This document shows positions 32,571-41,543 of a stretch of 54,122 bases of DNA, piece after piece; positions within the stretch are counted from its first letter, which is position 1, and every line of letters begins with the position of its first letter. The position numbers and the translations under genes were made by a program. This DNA is from DTU098 sp964498525 (GTDB lineage: Bacteria > Bacillota > Desulfotomaculia > Desulfotomaculales > Pelotomaculaceae), in NCBI GenBank assembly GCA_964498525.1, contig CAZCGU010000018.1, positions 1 through 54,122 on the forward strand, in the 5' to 3' direction. A model generated the notes under the pieces. The model searched no databases. It was not told where the DNA came from and worked only from the letters and a program-made list of their open reading frames with translations.

Positions 32571-33277
32571 TAAATGCTGTCTCCCGCGCCCCTGCCAAGG
32601 GCCATATAGCACTGGCGCGTATTTTCCGCCTGCATGATTGCCGTTCCAATAAGTACCGCATCGGCGCCCGCCCGGACTGCCGCCCGAACTTGGGCCAGGG
32701 TTTGAAGGGAGCTTTCACTGATCAGTATTGCCTCATTTGGCTTGTATTTGGCCAGCTGCCCGGTAACAGAAACGGTCCCGTCATCCCTTTCCAATTCGAG
32801 TATATTGCGATTATTAATGCCCACAAGTTTGGCGCCTAATTTTCCGGCCAGGATCAATTCCTCTCTCGTATGAGCCTCAACCAGCGGTTCCAGTTTAACT
32901 TTCAAAGCTTCCTCATACAGCTTCCCCAGTAAGGAAAATGATAGTCTGGCGCAAATAAGCAGGATTGCCGCCGCGCCGCAATCCTTTGTCGCCCTCACAT
33001 CATCAGCGCACGTTATAAAATCCTTGCGGAGCGTGGGTAGCTTTGTTAACGCCGCAATCCGCTCCAGGAGCCCGAGGGAGCCGCCAAAGTTTTTTGATTC
33101 GGTTACAACCGACAGCGCGGGCGCACCAGCTTCAGCCAGCAGCATGGCCATTTCCGCCGGATCTCTTCCCCGCAGGAGATCGCCCTCCCGGGGGGAAGTG
33201 CATTTCAGATCGGGGATGACAGGAATGAACCCAGCCTGTTTTCTTGCCCTAATCGAGAGGGTAAATTCCCCGTTCAT
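32570..33277 (-). CDS. trpC: indole-3-glycerol phosphate synthase
   Basis: 235-residue TIM-barrel enzyme that closes the indole ring, somewhat shorter than the usual 255-270. Catalytic residues can be placed: Lys25 in DLKCTSP, the Lys in LRKDF, Glu in LVEAHT, Asn in GINNRN and Glu in LISESS. The acid normally written AEIK is Asp here (IPDLK). The SPREGDLLRGRDPAE loop differs from the common SPSKG form and reminds me of archaeal TrpC. Overlaps trpD by 4 bases (ATGA). Confidence 0.9.
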   Translation of the reverse strand: MNGEFTLSIRARKQAGFIPVIPDLKCTSPREGDLLRGRDPAEMAMLLAEAGAPALSVVTESKNFGGSLGLLERIAALTKLPTLRKDFITCADDVRATKDCGAAAILLICARLSFSLLGKLYEEALKVKLEPLVEAHTREELILAGKLGAKLVGINNRNILELERDDGTVSVTGQLAKYKPNEAILISESSLQTLAQVRAAVRAGADAVLIGTAIMQAENTRQCYMALGRGAGDSI

Positions 33278-34305
33278 TGTCTTGCTCCAAATGAGTTGGA
33301 CATTTCCTGCAGCTGATTGAGTTTTTCCGCCGCGACGCCGTTGTCGATCAGCTTGCCGGCGAGGGTTATGCCTTCTTCGAAGCCCGTTGCTTTGCCTCCC
33401 ACAATCAATGCGGCGGCGGCGTTCAGTACAACCGCATTGCGCCTGGGCCCGGTTATTTCGCCCGAGAACACACCACGGATCGTTTTCGCATTTTCCCCGG
33501 GAGTACCTGTTTTGATTTCTTCAAGTGTGCAGCGCTTCAGGCCAAAGTCCTCGGGCTGAATCTCATAAGTCGTGGTTTCACCATTTTTTAACTCGCTTAT
33601 TCTTGTTTTGCCCAGCAGGGAGATTTCATCCAGGCCATCCAGGCCGTGCACAAACATGGCGTTGGTGTAGCCCAGCTCCCTGGCCACATAGGACACAGTG
33701 TCGAGAAGCTCAAGCTTATAAACGCCAAGGACATGCCTGGGCGCAAAAGCGGGGTTGATTAAAGGACCAATGATGCTGTAGAAGATGGTTTTAATACCAA
33801 GATCCGTTTCCGCGGGCAGAACCTTGCACATTACCGGATGGAACAAAGGGGCGTAGATAAAAGCAATGCCGATATCCTCAATTAGTTTTTCAGCCTGTAC
33901 GGGTGTAAGGTTTATGTTGACGCCAAGGGCTTCCAGCACATCGGCGCTGCCGGACAGGCTTGATATGGAGCGGCTGCCGTGCTTTGCAACGGGAATACCC
34001 GCCGCCGCGGCAACAATGGCTGTTGCCGTGGAAATATTAAAAGTGCTGAGGCCCCCGCCAGTGCCGCAGGTATCCATCAGATCCTCTTCCACCCCGGGCT
34101 TGAGGGGAACGCAGTTTTCGCGCATGGCCCTGGCAATGAAGGCTATTTCCTTAAGAGAAGCGCCTTTCATCAGAAGCGCGACCTGAAAACCGGCAATCTG
34201 CACATCGCTGACTTCATTGTTGTTTATAGCCCCGATGAGGTGAAATATTTCCTGTTCAGTCAGTTCCCGGTTGTTAGTTGTTTTATGCAAAATACTCTTA
34301 TACAT
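33274..34305 (-). CDS. trpD: anthranilate phosphoribosyltransferase
   Basis: 343-residue enzyme joining anthranilate and PRPP. The PRPP loop is DTCGTGGGLSTFNIST (Gly where Asp is usual in GTGGDG), followed by VAKHGSRSISSLSGSADVLEALG, where the anthranilate-contacting KHGNR asparagine is Ser. The C-terminal metal and PRPP sites (VHGLDGLDEI) are kept. ATG at 34305 after AAGGGGG is the start; it overlaps the trpA end by 8 bases. The two substitutions match the general divergence of this operon. Confidence 0.92.
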   Translation of the reverse strand: MYKSILHKTTNNRELTEQEIFHLIGAINNNEVSDVQIAGFQVALLMKGASLKEIAFIARAMRENCVPLKPGVEEDLMDTCGTGGGLSTFNISTATAIVAAAAGIPVAKHGSRSISSLSGSADVLEALGVNINLTPVQAEKLIEDIGIAFIYAPLFHPVMCKVLPAETDLGIKTIFYSIIGPLINPAFAPRHVLGVYKLELLDTVSYVARELGYTNAMFVHGLDGLDEISLLGKTRISELKNGETTTYEIQPEDFGLKRCTLEEIKTGTPGENAKTIRGVFSGEITGPRRNAVVLNAAAALIVGGKATGFEEGITLAGKLIDNGVAAEKLNQLQEMSNSFGARQ

Positions 34306-35128
34306 GGTTGTGTCCCCCTTGGAGATTTTTCCCTTGCCCCTGAGTCTGTTTAAGGGCATCTTCCATACCTCTTTTCATGCCGCGCACATATTCCGAGACA
34401 GGTTCAACGCTATCCCGGCCGTATTTTGCCACCAACTTGACAATGGCGCTTCCGGCGATGACGCCATCCGCCAGCCCGGCCATACCGCCGGCCTGTTCCG
34501 GTGTGGAAATGCCGAAACCGACGGCGCACGGGATAGTGGTAACCTCCCGGACACTTTGAACCATTTTGCCAATGTCCGTTGTTATCTCGCTCCTTACACC
34601 GGTCACGCCGAGGGAAGACACGCAATAAATGAATCCCCTGGCTTCCCTGGCAATCATGGCAATCCTTCCTTCCGAGGTGGGGGCAATCATAGAAATTAAA
34701 TCGATTCCGTGGAGCCCACAGACATCATCCAATTCATCTTTTTCTTCCCAGGGCAAATCGGGCACGATGATGCCGTCGATGCCGCATCCGGCACACCGGC
34801 TCAAAAACTTTTCTTTCCCGTAGGTGAAGATTGGGTTGAAATAAGTCATGAACAACAGCGGCACATTCGTTTTTTGCCGGATTCTTATGACCGCGGCAAA
34901 AAGTTTATCGGTGGTGCAGCCGTTCCTTAACGCGCGTTTTCCGGCTTCCTGAATAACGATTCCTTCTGCCACCGGGTCGGAAAAGGGGATGCCGATTTCA
35001 ACCAGATCGGCGCCGGCTTCCGCCATGGCGGGGACCAGCTTCACCGTGGTATCCAGATCGGGATCGCCCCCCGTGATAAAGGGAATGAATGCCTTGCCAC
35101 CGGTAAAAGCCCTGGTGATTCTACTCAT
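34298..35128 (-). CDS. trpA: tryptophan synthase alpha chain
   Basis: 276-residue subunit that cleaves indole-3-glycerol phosphate and passes indole to TrpB. Catalytic Glu is in VEIGIPFSDP, and the Asp of FSDP, the GIDGIIVPDLPWEE strand, YCVSSLGVTGVRSE and the phosphate loop GFGISTPEQ are present. ATG at 35128 has AGGGGG upstream and overlaps the trpB stop by 8 bases, the usual coupling of an obligate complex. Confidence 0.95.
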   Translation of the reverse strand: MSRITRAFTGGKAFIPFITGGDPDLDTTVKLVPAMAEAGADLVEIGIPFSDPVAEGIVIQEAGKRALRNGCTTDKLFAAVIRIRQKTNVPLLFMTYFNPIFTYGKEKFLSRCAGCGIDGIIVPDLPWEEKDELDDVCGLHGIDLISMIAPTSEGRIAMIAREARGFIYCVSSLGVTGVRSEITTDIGKMVQSVREVTTIPCAVGFGISTPEQAGGMAGLADGVIAGSAIVKLVAKYGRDSVEPVSEYVRGMKRGMEDALKQTQGQGKNLQGGHNHV

Positions 35129-36305
35129 ATAGTGATACCCCCTTGTATCTGGCAATTGCCGCTACGTCTTTGTCGCCCCGCCCCGAGAGGTTTATGACGA
35201 TGATTTTGTCCTTCGCCAGCGTGGGCGCCAGTTTCTTGACCCAGGCTACGGCGTGGGCGCTTTCCACGGCGGGTATGATTCCTTCCACGCGGGAAAGATA
35301 TTCGAAGGCTTCTACAGCTTCAGCGTCCGTAACCGGCACGTACTCAGCCCGGCCTGTATCGTGGAGGTTTGCGTGTTCCGGCCCGATTCCCGGATAATCA
35401 AGACCCGCCGAAATGGAATAAACCGGTGCAATCTGGCCGTATTCATCCTGGCAGAAATAGGATTTCATGCCATGGAACACACCGGCTGTGCCGTTGGCAA
35501 TGGTTGCCGCGTTCCTGGGGTTGTCTACGCCAAGCCCGGCGGCCTCGCAGCCGGTAAGTCTTACCGTCGGGTCCGGAATAAACTCATAGAAGGCCCCTAT
35601 GGCGTTGCTGCCACCGCCGACACAGGCGACTACCACATCGGGAAGTTTTCCCTCGGCCACCCTTAGTTGTTCTTTTATCTCCCTACCTATGACCTTTTGG
35701 AAATCCCGGACGATGGTCGGGAAGGGATGCGGCCCCATGACCGAACCCAGGACATACAACGTATCATCCATACGCGCCGTCCACTGGCGCATGGTTTCGT
35801 TGACGGCGTCCTTTAAGGTCATTGTGCCGCTGGTGACCGGGTGCACTTTAGCTCCCAGCAGTTCCATGCGAAATACATTGAGCGCCTGGCGTTCGATGTC
35901 TTCCCTGCCCATATAAATTTCGCATTCCAGATCCATCAAGGCGGCAGCCGTGGCAATGGCAACTCCGTGCTGACCGGCGCCCGTTTCGGCAATTACGCGG
36001 GTTTTTCCCATGCGTTTGGCCAGCAGCGCCTGGCCCAGGACATTGTTGATTTTGTGGGAGCCCGTGTGGTTAAGGTCCTCCCGCTTGAGGTATATTTTGG
36101 CGCCGCCCAGATCCTTTGTCATCTTCGCCGCATAATACAACATCGACGGCCTGCCGGCATACTTTTTCAGTAAACCATCCAGCTCATTTTGAAAATCCAG
36201 GTCATTTTTATAGAACTCATAGGCTTTTTCCAGTTCCTGAACAGCCCTCATCAGTGTTTCAGGCATATACTGCCCGCCGTATTGGCCGAACCTTCCTTTT
36301 TTCAC
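35121..36305 (-). CDS. trpB: tryptophan synthase beta chain
   Basis: 394-residue PLP enzyme condensing indole with serine. GRFGQYGGQYMPETLM starts the protein; the PLP lysine lies in NHTGSHKINN, and the phosphate-binding GGGSNAIG and the monovalent-cation region are normal. GTG at 36305 is preferred because AGGGGGG lies about 8 bases upstream; the open frame back to 36404 only reads through the leader terminator. It belongs to the common TrpB1 class and is the first gene of the operon. Confidence 0.95.
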   Translation of the reverse strand: MKKGRFGQYGGQYMPETLMRAVQELEKAYEFYKNDLDFQNELDGLLKKYAGRPSMLYYAAKMTKDLGGAKIYLKREDLNHTGSHKINNVLGQALLAKRMGKTRVIAETGAGQHGVAIATAAALMDLECEIYMGREDIERQALNVFRMELLGAKVHPVTSGTMTLKDAVNETMRQWTARMDDTLYVLGSVMGPHPFPTIVRDFQKVIGREIKEQLRVAEGKLPDVVVACVGGGSNAIGAFYEFIPDPTVRLTGCEAAGLGVDNPRNAATIANGTAGVFHGMKSYFCQDEYGQIAPVYSISAGLDYPGIGPEHANLHDTGRAEYVPVTDAEAVEAFEYLSRVEGIIPAVESAHAVAWVKKLAPTLAKDKIIVINLSGRGDKDVAAIARYKGVSLYE

Positions 36306-36339
36306 ATAACACGCCCCCCTTATCAGGTTGTTAAAAAAC

Positions 36340-36365
36340 AAAAAACGGTACTCAAACGAGTACCG
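36340..36365 (-). terminator. leader terminator of the trp operon
   Basis: CGGTACTC (36346-36353) and GAGTACCG (36358-36365) form a perfect 8-bp stem with a 4-base loop, followed on the minus strand by six T residues. It lies between the promoter and trpB, so it must be overcome for expression. Confidence 0.82.
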
Positions 36366-36384
36366 GAATGATACTTTTTCCCGA

Positions 36385-36459
36385 CTCATCTCAGCTCTGC
36401 TCACCTTAACCCTATCTAACTAATCTCATCTCATTTAATCTGCTAACTGACTGCCTCTA
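36385..36459 (-). promoter_or_regulatory. NAG-triplet array in the trp leader, TRAP (MtrB)-like binding site
   Basis: The leader RNA has ten NAG triplets at 36432-36385: GAG, GAG, UAG, UAG, UAG, AAG, GAG, GAG, GAG, GAG, mostly 2 bases apart (1, 1 and 4 in the middle). Further UAG/GAG triplets lie at 36443-36445 and 36455-36459. TRAP of Bacillus binds eleven (G/U)AG repeats with 2-3 base spacers. The last triplet is part of GAGTCGG, which can pair with CCGGTACTC of the terminator 5' arm, giving a candidate antiterminator that bound protein would block. The leader has no Trp-codon peptide. mtrB itself is not in the window. Confidence 0.7.
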
Positions 36460-36472
36460 TGGATTTTAACTT

Positions 36473-36501
36473 ATTTTATAAAATTACACGGCGGCTGTCA
36501 A
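36473..36501 (-). promoter_or_regulatory. promoter of the trp operon
   Basis: A perfect TTGACA (36496-36501), a 17-base spacer and TAAAAT (36473-36478) on the minus strand. Transcription would begin just before the NAG-triplet array. Confidence 0.8.
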
Positions 36502-36647
36502 TTTAATTTATGCCGGCATCAAGAAAAGAATGATCCCAAGCCGGGGAAAATAGTGATTCGCCCGGGCCGGATGAAGAGCGGTGTCAAAAGTGGAGACCAC
36601 CAGATGAAAAATAGCCCATGAAGGCCATCTTTTTTTCTGATGTGTAC

Positions 36648-37100
36648 TTAATACCTTATATCGTCCTTATAATCTTGAAACGCATCAATCAATTTACTAA
36701 AATGTTCATGGTCAATCTTAGCCCAAGCAGCATCTTCCTGGTTAAATGTATCAAAAAAATATAAATCATCAAAGTTCAATTTTCTTACATCTTCGTAGTC
36801 ACCAGAGTATACAACTTTTTGCAATCTGCTCCATTGTATTGCACCTTTACACATCGGACACGGCTTGGAGGTGGTATACAGTACACATTCCCGCAAATCC
36901 ACTGTCCGCAGAAACTCGCAAGCCCTGCGTATCGCAACAATCTCTGCATGAGCGGTCGGGTCATTTCGCAACAAAACTTCATTATGGCCTTGGGCTATCA
37001 CGGTTCCGTCTTTTACGATGACAGCTCCAAAGGGGCCGCCATGCTTCATCGAGATTCCCTTCAATGCTTCCTGATAGGCTAGCTCCATAAATTTATTCAT
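36648..37100 (-). CDS. nucleoside/guanine deaminase (cytidine deaminase fold)
   Basis: 150-residue zinc hydrolase. The zinc and catalytic motifs are TAHAEIVAI (His and the proton-shuttling Glu) and PCPMCKGAI (two Cys). The GGPFGAVIVKDG strand and C-terminal WAKIDHEHFSKLIDAF tail point to the guanine deaminase (GuaD) group rather than tRNA adenosine deaminase. It would convert guanine to xanthine in purine salvage. ATG at 37100 follows AAGGGGGG. It stands alone downstream of the kinase gene. Confidence 0.88.
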   Translation of the reverse strand: MNKFMELAYQEALKGISMKHGGPFGAVIVKDGTVIAQGHNEVLLRNDPTAHAEIVAIRRACEFLRTVDLRECVLYTTSKPCPMCKGAIQWSRLQKVVYSGDYEDVRKLNFDDLYFFDTFNQEDAAWAKIDHEHFSKLIDAFQDYKDDIRY

Positions 37101-37275
37101 TTTATCCCCCCTTTGCAAAGAATTGTTCGATACGATTTTAAAATATCCAACACCTTGCTTAACTCCTCTATCTTCCGTCAGGCAAAGCCCGATGATTCAG
37201 CCTCGATCTTCTGCCTATAATTATTAATTTTTCAGCAAAATATTCATATCCGCCTTGTTGTGGCCTTCATACTAA

Positions 37276-40200
37276 TTAAAACAACTTCTCCACCCCCCCT
37301 CCTCGATCACTTATTTCCATTTCAGACAAGCGTTGTACGGCCTTGGTGGGAAAATGGACATAGAACGTGGTCCCTTCTGTGCTGGTCTCATAGTCCATTC
37401 TGGCATTGTGACGGGCGACGATGCTGAAGCATATCGCCAGGCCAAGGCCAGTACCGGTGTCCTTGGTGGTAAAAAACGGAGTGCCTATTTTATCAATTAT
37501 TTCGCCGGGTATGCCCGACCCCTGGTCCTTCACCGCTAAAACCACATCGTCTTCATCCACGAATGTCTCCAGGGTCAGCGTTTTGCCGGGTTCCATAGCC
37601 TGCAGGCCGTTGTGGACCAGGTTCAGGACCAGTTGGCGTATTTCCTTCTCGTCAATCAATAACCTGGGGGTTTTCCTGGTTTTCAGATGGACGTACTTGT
37701 CAGTGACCAACCCGTCCGCCTGGAGTAGCGGAAGTATTACCTTGAGGATTTTATTCAGGTCCTTTTTCTCCAGGTTTACAGCTTTGTTTCTCGCCAGGGA
37801 CAGGAATTCGGATATAATAGAGTTTGCCCTGTCCAGTTCCTCAATCATTAGCTCAAAGATTTCCCTGTCCCCGGCGTGCCTTTCCTTCTTCCCGAGAAAC
37901 TGCAGAAATCCCCTTACCGTAGTCATGGGGTTCCTGACTTCGTGGCCTATCCCGGCTGCCATTTCGCCGACCAGGTTCAATCGGTCCAGGCGGGTTATTT
38001 CGGATTCCATCTCCTTTATTTTGGTAATATCCTTGAATATGATTATTTTTTGTTTATTTAGGCCTATTTCTGCCACTTCCATGGAGAATAGCACATTTAT
38101 TAACTGTCCTGATTTGGATTGCAGGACCATTTCATTACCCATCAAATTACCGCTTTTATGTTTTTGCTCCTGCTGCTGTAAATCCATGAGGTAATTCAAT
38201 TCCTGCAGGGTGCGCCCGATCACTTCTTCACGGGCATAACCCAGAACCTCGGTAAACCGCCGGTTTACATCCACAAATTTATCTGTTTCCTGGTTAATGA
38301 TGATAATCATATCGGGGCTGTTGTTAAAAATCATGCTGAAATGTTCTTCCGACCGGCGCAGGGCTTCCTCCGATTTTTTTCTTTCAATAACATCGGCTGC
38401 CTGATGGGCCAGCAGGTCCACCAGCTGCAGGTCGTGTTCCTCTGGAATATGAGGCGAACGGAAATGGGTAGACAGCATCCCCATCAATCTACCGGAGCGG
38501 CTGACCAGCGGAGTTGACTGCACGGCCCGCACCCCCGCCGCCAGCAGAACATCCAGGGCAGGCGTACCGGCAAATATTGGGCTGCGGGTGACATCCTCCA
38601 CGATCACCCGCTCACCCCGGTGCAGGGCCGTCCCGCAGGTAGCGGTTCCATGGCCAACAGTGGTGAAGAAATCCAGGAAAGGTTGTTTGAAACCGTGGTG
38701 CGCCATGATCCTGAGCAATCCCGATTCAGCATCCAGTAGCTGGATATTGCCCATATCCGTGCCGGTAAAGGAAATAGCCATCTCGAGGATTTCATTAAGT
38801 ATGGCAGACAGATCGCCATTGTTAACATATAAGGTGCTGATCTTGTCCAGGCGGTTCATGGCGTGTTCCTTCTCGGCCCGCTTCTGTTCGGTGATATCTC
38901 TGGCAATAGCTACTGCACCGATAATGTTGCCGTCGTTATCACGGACCGGGGCGGCATTGACCTGGCGGTGTCTCAACTTATTATTAACGGGTGTGCGGAT
39001 AATCTCTTCATGGTTAATGATTTCTTCCCCTTTTACAGCTCGTAACAGGGGAGCCTTGGCAACGGGGAGGGGATTGCCATCGGCACAAGTAATTTCCAGG
39101 GATGCCAGTATTTCTGCCGCATTCAACCCCTGGTAACTTGAATTGAATTCTTCCCGGGTTGATTGGTTGGTGATGACAACATTTCCGCGGTTATCCGTAA
39201 ACCAAACTTCGTCAGGTATATTGCTGATTAAAACTGATAATCTGTCTTTTTCTACTTGAAGGGCGTTTAACAACACCTGTTTTTCTTCTTCCACCCGCTT
39301 GCGCCTGGTTATGTCCGCGTGCATGGCCAGACTGCCCCGGTATCGGCCCCTGCCGTCATAGAGGGGGGTTGCGTTGCACAACGTCCAGACAATGCTGCCG
39401 TCTTTATGGCGCAATTTATGTTCTCGGGTTATATTTACGCCGGCAGCGAGTCCCTGACGGGCTTCCAGGGCCTGTTCAGCCTGGTCCTCTGCCGTAAATT
39501 CCAATCCCATCCGGCCCACGAGCTCATTTTCGGTGCAGCCCAGCATATGAGCCATTTGTTTATTTACAAAAACTATGCGGCCCCCGGCATCACTCTCAAC
39601 AATTCCTTCTCCTGCAGTTTCGATAAAGCCGCGGAATCTCTCCTCCGATGCGCGCAGGGCCTCCTCGGCTACTGCCCGCTTCACCGTGGCCCAAATGCGC
39701 TCGGCGATATCTTTTGCCAAAGCTACCTGGGCTGCGGTCCAGCTGCGGGGGCTGGCTTGCGTTATACAGAGAAGGCCGACGGGCTTTTCATCCTTGATTA
39801 CCGGTATGCCAAGATAAGAAATTACCTTCAGCTGAATACAGAGCTGCCTTAACTCCTTATCTACCAGCCCGGTGGTTCTTACATTTGGAACAATAATGGG
39901 CAGGCCGGCATCTACGAGGGATTTATGGACCGGGAGGCTGTTCAGCGGATACACCCCCACTATTGATGACAGATCACCTCTCGACGCGTCCCGGCGAATG
40001 ATGACCTTGTCATTCTCTATTTCACAGTAGTAACACCGGTCCGCGCCAAAATATTCCATAACTGCGCGGGCAACGGCGCCCTGGATTTCCACCGGATCGG
40101 ATAACGGCCGCACTGCATCGCTGAGATTCAGCAGGAATGTCTGCCGTTCCTCGCTTTCACGCAGGGCCTCCTCGTCTCGCTTGCGCTCAGCGATATCGTT

Positions 40201-40968
40201 AAAAAGGATGCCCACTTGCCGCTGCGCTGGCTTACCGACACGGAAGGCGTATACGTCGTAGTAGAAGCCAAGCGCATCAGCAGGATTCTGGAAACGGGCA
40301 GGTTCCCCAGTGAGAGCAATACGCCCATAAATGTCGAACCAGTGCTGCTCGTGCTCAGGAGCCATTTCCCGCATACAACGTCCTGTTGCATCCACAAGCC
40401 CCGTTTGCCGTTTGAAAGCCTGGTTCATTTCGAGGAAGCGGTAGTCAAGGGGTCGATCATTGTCGTCAAACAAGACTTCTATAACGCAGAATCCTTCATC
40501 GATCGAGTTGAACAGGGTGCGGTATTTTTCTTCCGACGCGCGCAGGGTCTCCTCGGCTCGCTTGCGCTCGGTGACGTCATGGCATATGGTTATGAATTCG
40601 TTTGCGCTGTCCAGGGCAAATACCTGGACAGCGTACCACGCGTCCTGGCTGCTGTTGTGTTCTTCTGTCGCCAGCATCCGCCCGGTGCGCACCACATCAC
40701 CGCATTTTCTGATCCAGCCTGGATCGTGACGCGGGAAAAGACCAGTAAATCTTTGACCTGTAACCTGTTCCTTGTTTAATCCCAGCGTCTTTTCCATTGC
40801 GGGATTTACATCCAGAAATATATAATCTGCCGGGGCGCCGTCCCTGTCAAAGATCATCCTGGCATAACACATCTGATCGGGGCTATCTTTCCAGATCCTT
40901 ATAAACAAAGATGCCATGCCCTCACAGGTATGGTTTTCGATGCCGGCTTCAAAGATCTCCCTATTCAA
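37276..40968 (-). CDS. soluble multi-PAS/GAF sensor histidine kinase
   Basis: About 1230 residues, no membrane segment, so a cytoplasmic sensor. Domain order is PAS, PAS, GAF, PAS, PAS, GAF, PAS, HisKA, HATPase. PAS borders carry the usual DVTERKRAEE and RASEEKYR linkers; the first GAF contains AVARAVMEYFGADRCYY and the second HGTATCGTALHRGERVIV. The phospho-acceptor is in GIGHEVRNPM (His near 1009), the N box is NLVHNGLQAM, and the ATP lid has DQGSGIPGE and TGTGLGLAI. TTG at 40968 has AAGGTGG 9 bases upstream; the frame stays open to 41073. No response regulator lies nearby, so its partner is encoded elsewhere. Signals unknown. Confidence 0.88.
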   Translation of the reverse strand: MNREIFEAGIENHTCEGMASLFIRIWKDSPDQMCYARMIFDRDGAPADYIFLDVNPAMEKTLGLNKEQVTGQRFTGLFPRHDPGWIRKCGDVVRTGRMLATEEHNSSQDAWYAVQVFALDSANEFITICHDVTERKRAEETLRASEEKYRTLFNSIDEGFCVIEVLFDDNDRPLDYRFLEMNQAFKRQTGLVDATGRCMREMAPEHEQHWFDIYGRIALTGEPARFQNPADALGFYYDVYAFRVGKPAQRQVGILFNDIAERKRDEEALRESEERQTFLLNLSDAVRPLSDPVEIQGAVARAVMEYFGADRCYYCEIENDKVIIRRDASRGDLSSIVGVYPLNSLPVHKSLVDAGLPIIVPNVRTTGLVDKELRQLCIQLKVISYLGIPVIKDEKPVGLLCITQASPRSWTAAQVALAKDIAERIWATVKRAVAEEALRASEERFRGFIETAGEGIVESDAGGRIVFVNKQMAHMLGCTENELVGRMGLEFTAEDQAEQALEARQGLAAGVNITREHKLRHKDGSIVWTLCNATPLYDGRGRYRGSLAMHADITRRKRVEEEKQVLLNALQVEKDRLSVLISNIPDEVWFTDNRGNVVITNQSTREEFNSSYQGLNAAEILASLEITCADGNPLPVAKAPLLRAVKGEEIINHEEIIRTPVNNKLRHRQVNAAPVRDNDGNIIGAVAIARDITEQKRAEKEHAMNRLDKISTLYVNNGDLSAILNEILEMAISFTGTDMGNIQLLDAESGLLRIMAHHGFKQPFLDFFTTVGHGTATCGTALHRGERVIVEDVTRSPIFAGTPALDVLLAAGVRAVQSTPLVSRSGRLMGMLSTHFRSPHIPEEHDLQLVDLLAHQAADVIERKKSEEALRRSEEHFSMIFNNSPDMIIIINQETDKFVDVNRRFTEVLGYAREEVIGRTLQELNYLMDLQQQEQKHKSGNLMGNEMVLQSKSGQLINVLFSMEVAEIGLNKQKIIIFKDITKIKEMESEITRLDRLNLVGEMAAGIGHEVRNPMTTVRGFLQFLGKKERHAGDREIFELMIEELDRANSIISEFLSLARNKAVNLEKKDLNKILKVILPLLQADGLVTDKYVHLKTRKTPRLLIDEKEIRQLVLNLVHNGLQAMEPGKTLTLETFVDEDDVVLAVKDQGSGIPGEIIDKIGTPFFTTKDTGTGLGLAICFSIVARHNARMDYETSTEGTTFYVHFPTKAVQRLSEMEISDRGGGVEKLF

Positions 40969-41073
40969 TATTCCTTCCCACCTTCTTCCCAGTTTCCAAC
41001 AGGTATAGCTGTTTTCGCCGAAGAAAATTCCTTTCCCTTTAGAGATAAAATCGTATAATGTCGTATGCAACAA

Positions 41074-41543
41074 ATAAAATTCACTCGGGATCGAAGCCGG
41101 GTATCAGGTATTCATTTTCAGCAAAAAAGAAGGCTGGGAAGCCCATGGGCAAAGGGACAAGGATACGTCCGAGTCCCACTCGATCTCCCCCGGTATCCAG
41201 TAACTTTATTCATAAGGGATCCATCACTTTACTTTGTTACATGCTTTATTATTTACGCTATAAAAGCAACCACAAAAGAATTGTTTACTGTGTTGCCAAA
41301 GGACTTCCGTAGCCATGCCTATGACCGAGGAAGTCCTTATTTAATGTGTTTTGCCCCGGCAGAATTTTGGGCGGTTTGTTAGCCTTAACCTAACTTGACA
41401 ATATTAGTGATTCGTTTAGCCAGACTAAATCCCCTTTCTTGGCACCGGTTGCAGACACATCCAAGTAAATATTAAATTTCAAGAAGAGCCTGCCCCAATA
41501 CAAACCCACCTCAATAATTAACCTACTGAAAAGGGTGCATAAT
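41074..41543. other. intergenic region with a hairpin element
   Basis: A 470-base gap upstream of the kinase. It includes hairpin copy A at 41297-41338 and otherwise AT-rich sequence. No convincing frame. Confidence 0.4.
41297..41338. repeat. hairpin repeat, copy A
   Basis: AAGGACTTCC and GGAAGTCCTT form a perfect 10-bp stem around a 20-base loop that contains AGCCATGCC and ATGACC. The same arms and loop core recur about 1 kb away (42303-42345) in imperfect form, so this is a small dispersed element rather than a simple terminator. Confidence 0.55.

Noticed and set aside
36306..36404. Frame extending trpB upstream, as a possible Trp-rich leader peptide
   Set aside because: It contains no Trp codon and runs through the leader terminator, so ribosome-stalling attenuation is not supported.
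36306..36501. T-box leader for trp
   Set aside because: The conserved AGGGTGG-ACCGCG box and the antiterminator bulge are absent; NAG triplets explain the leader better.
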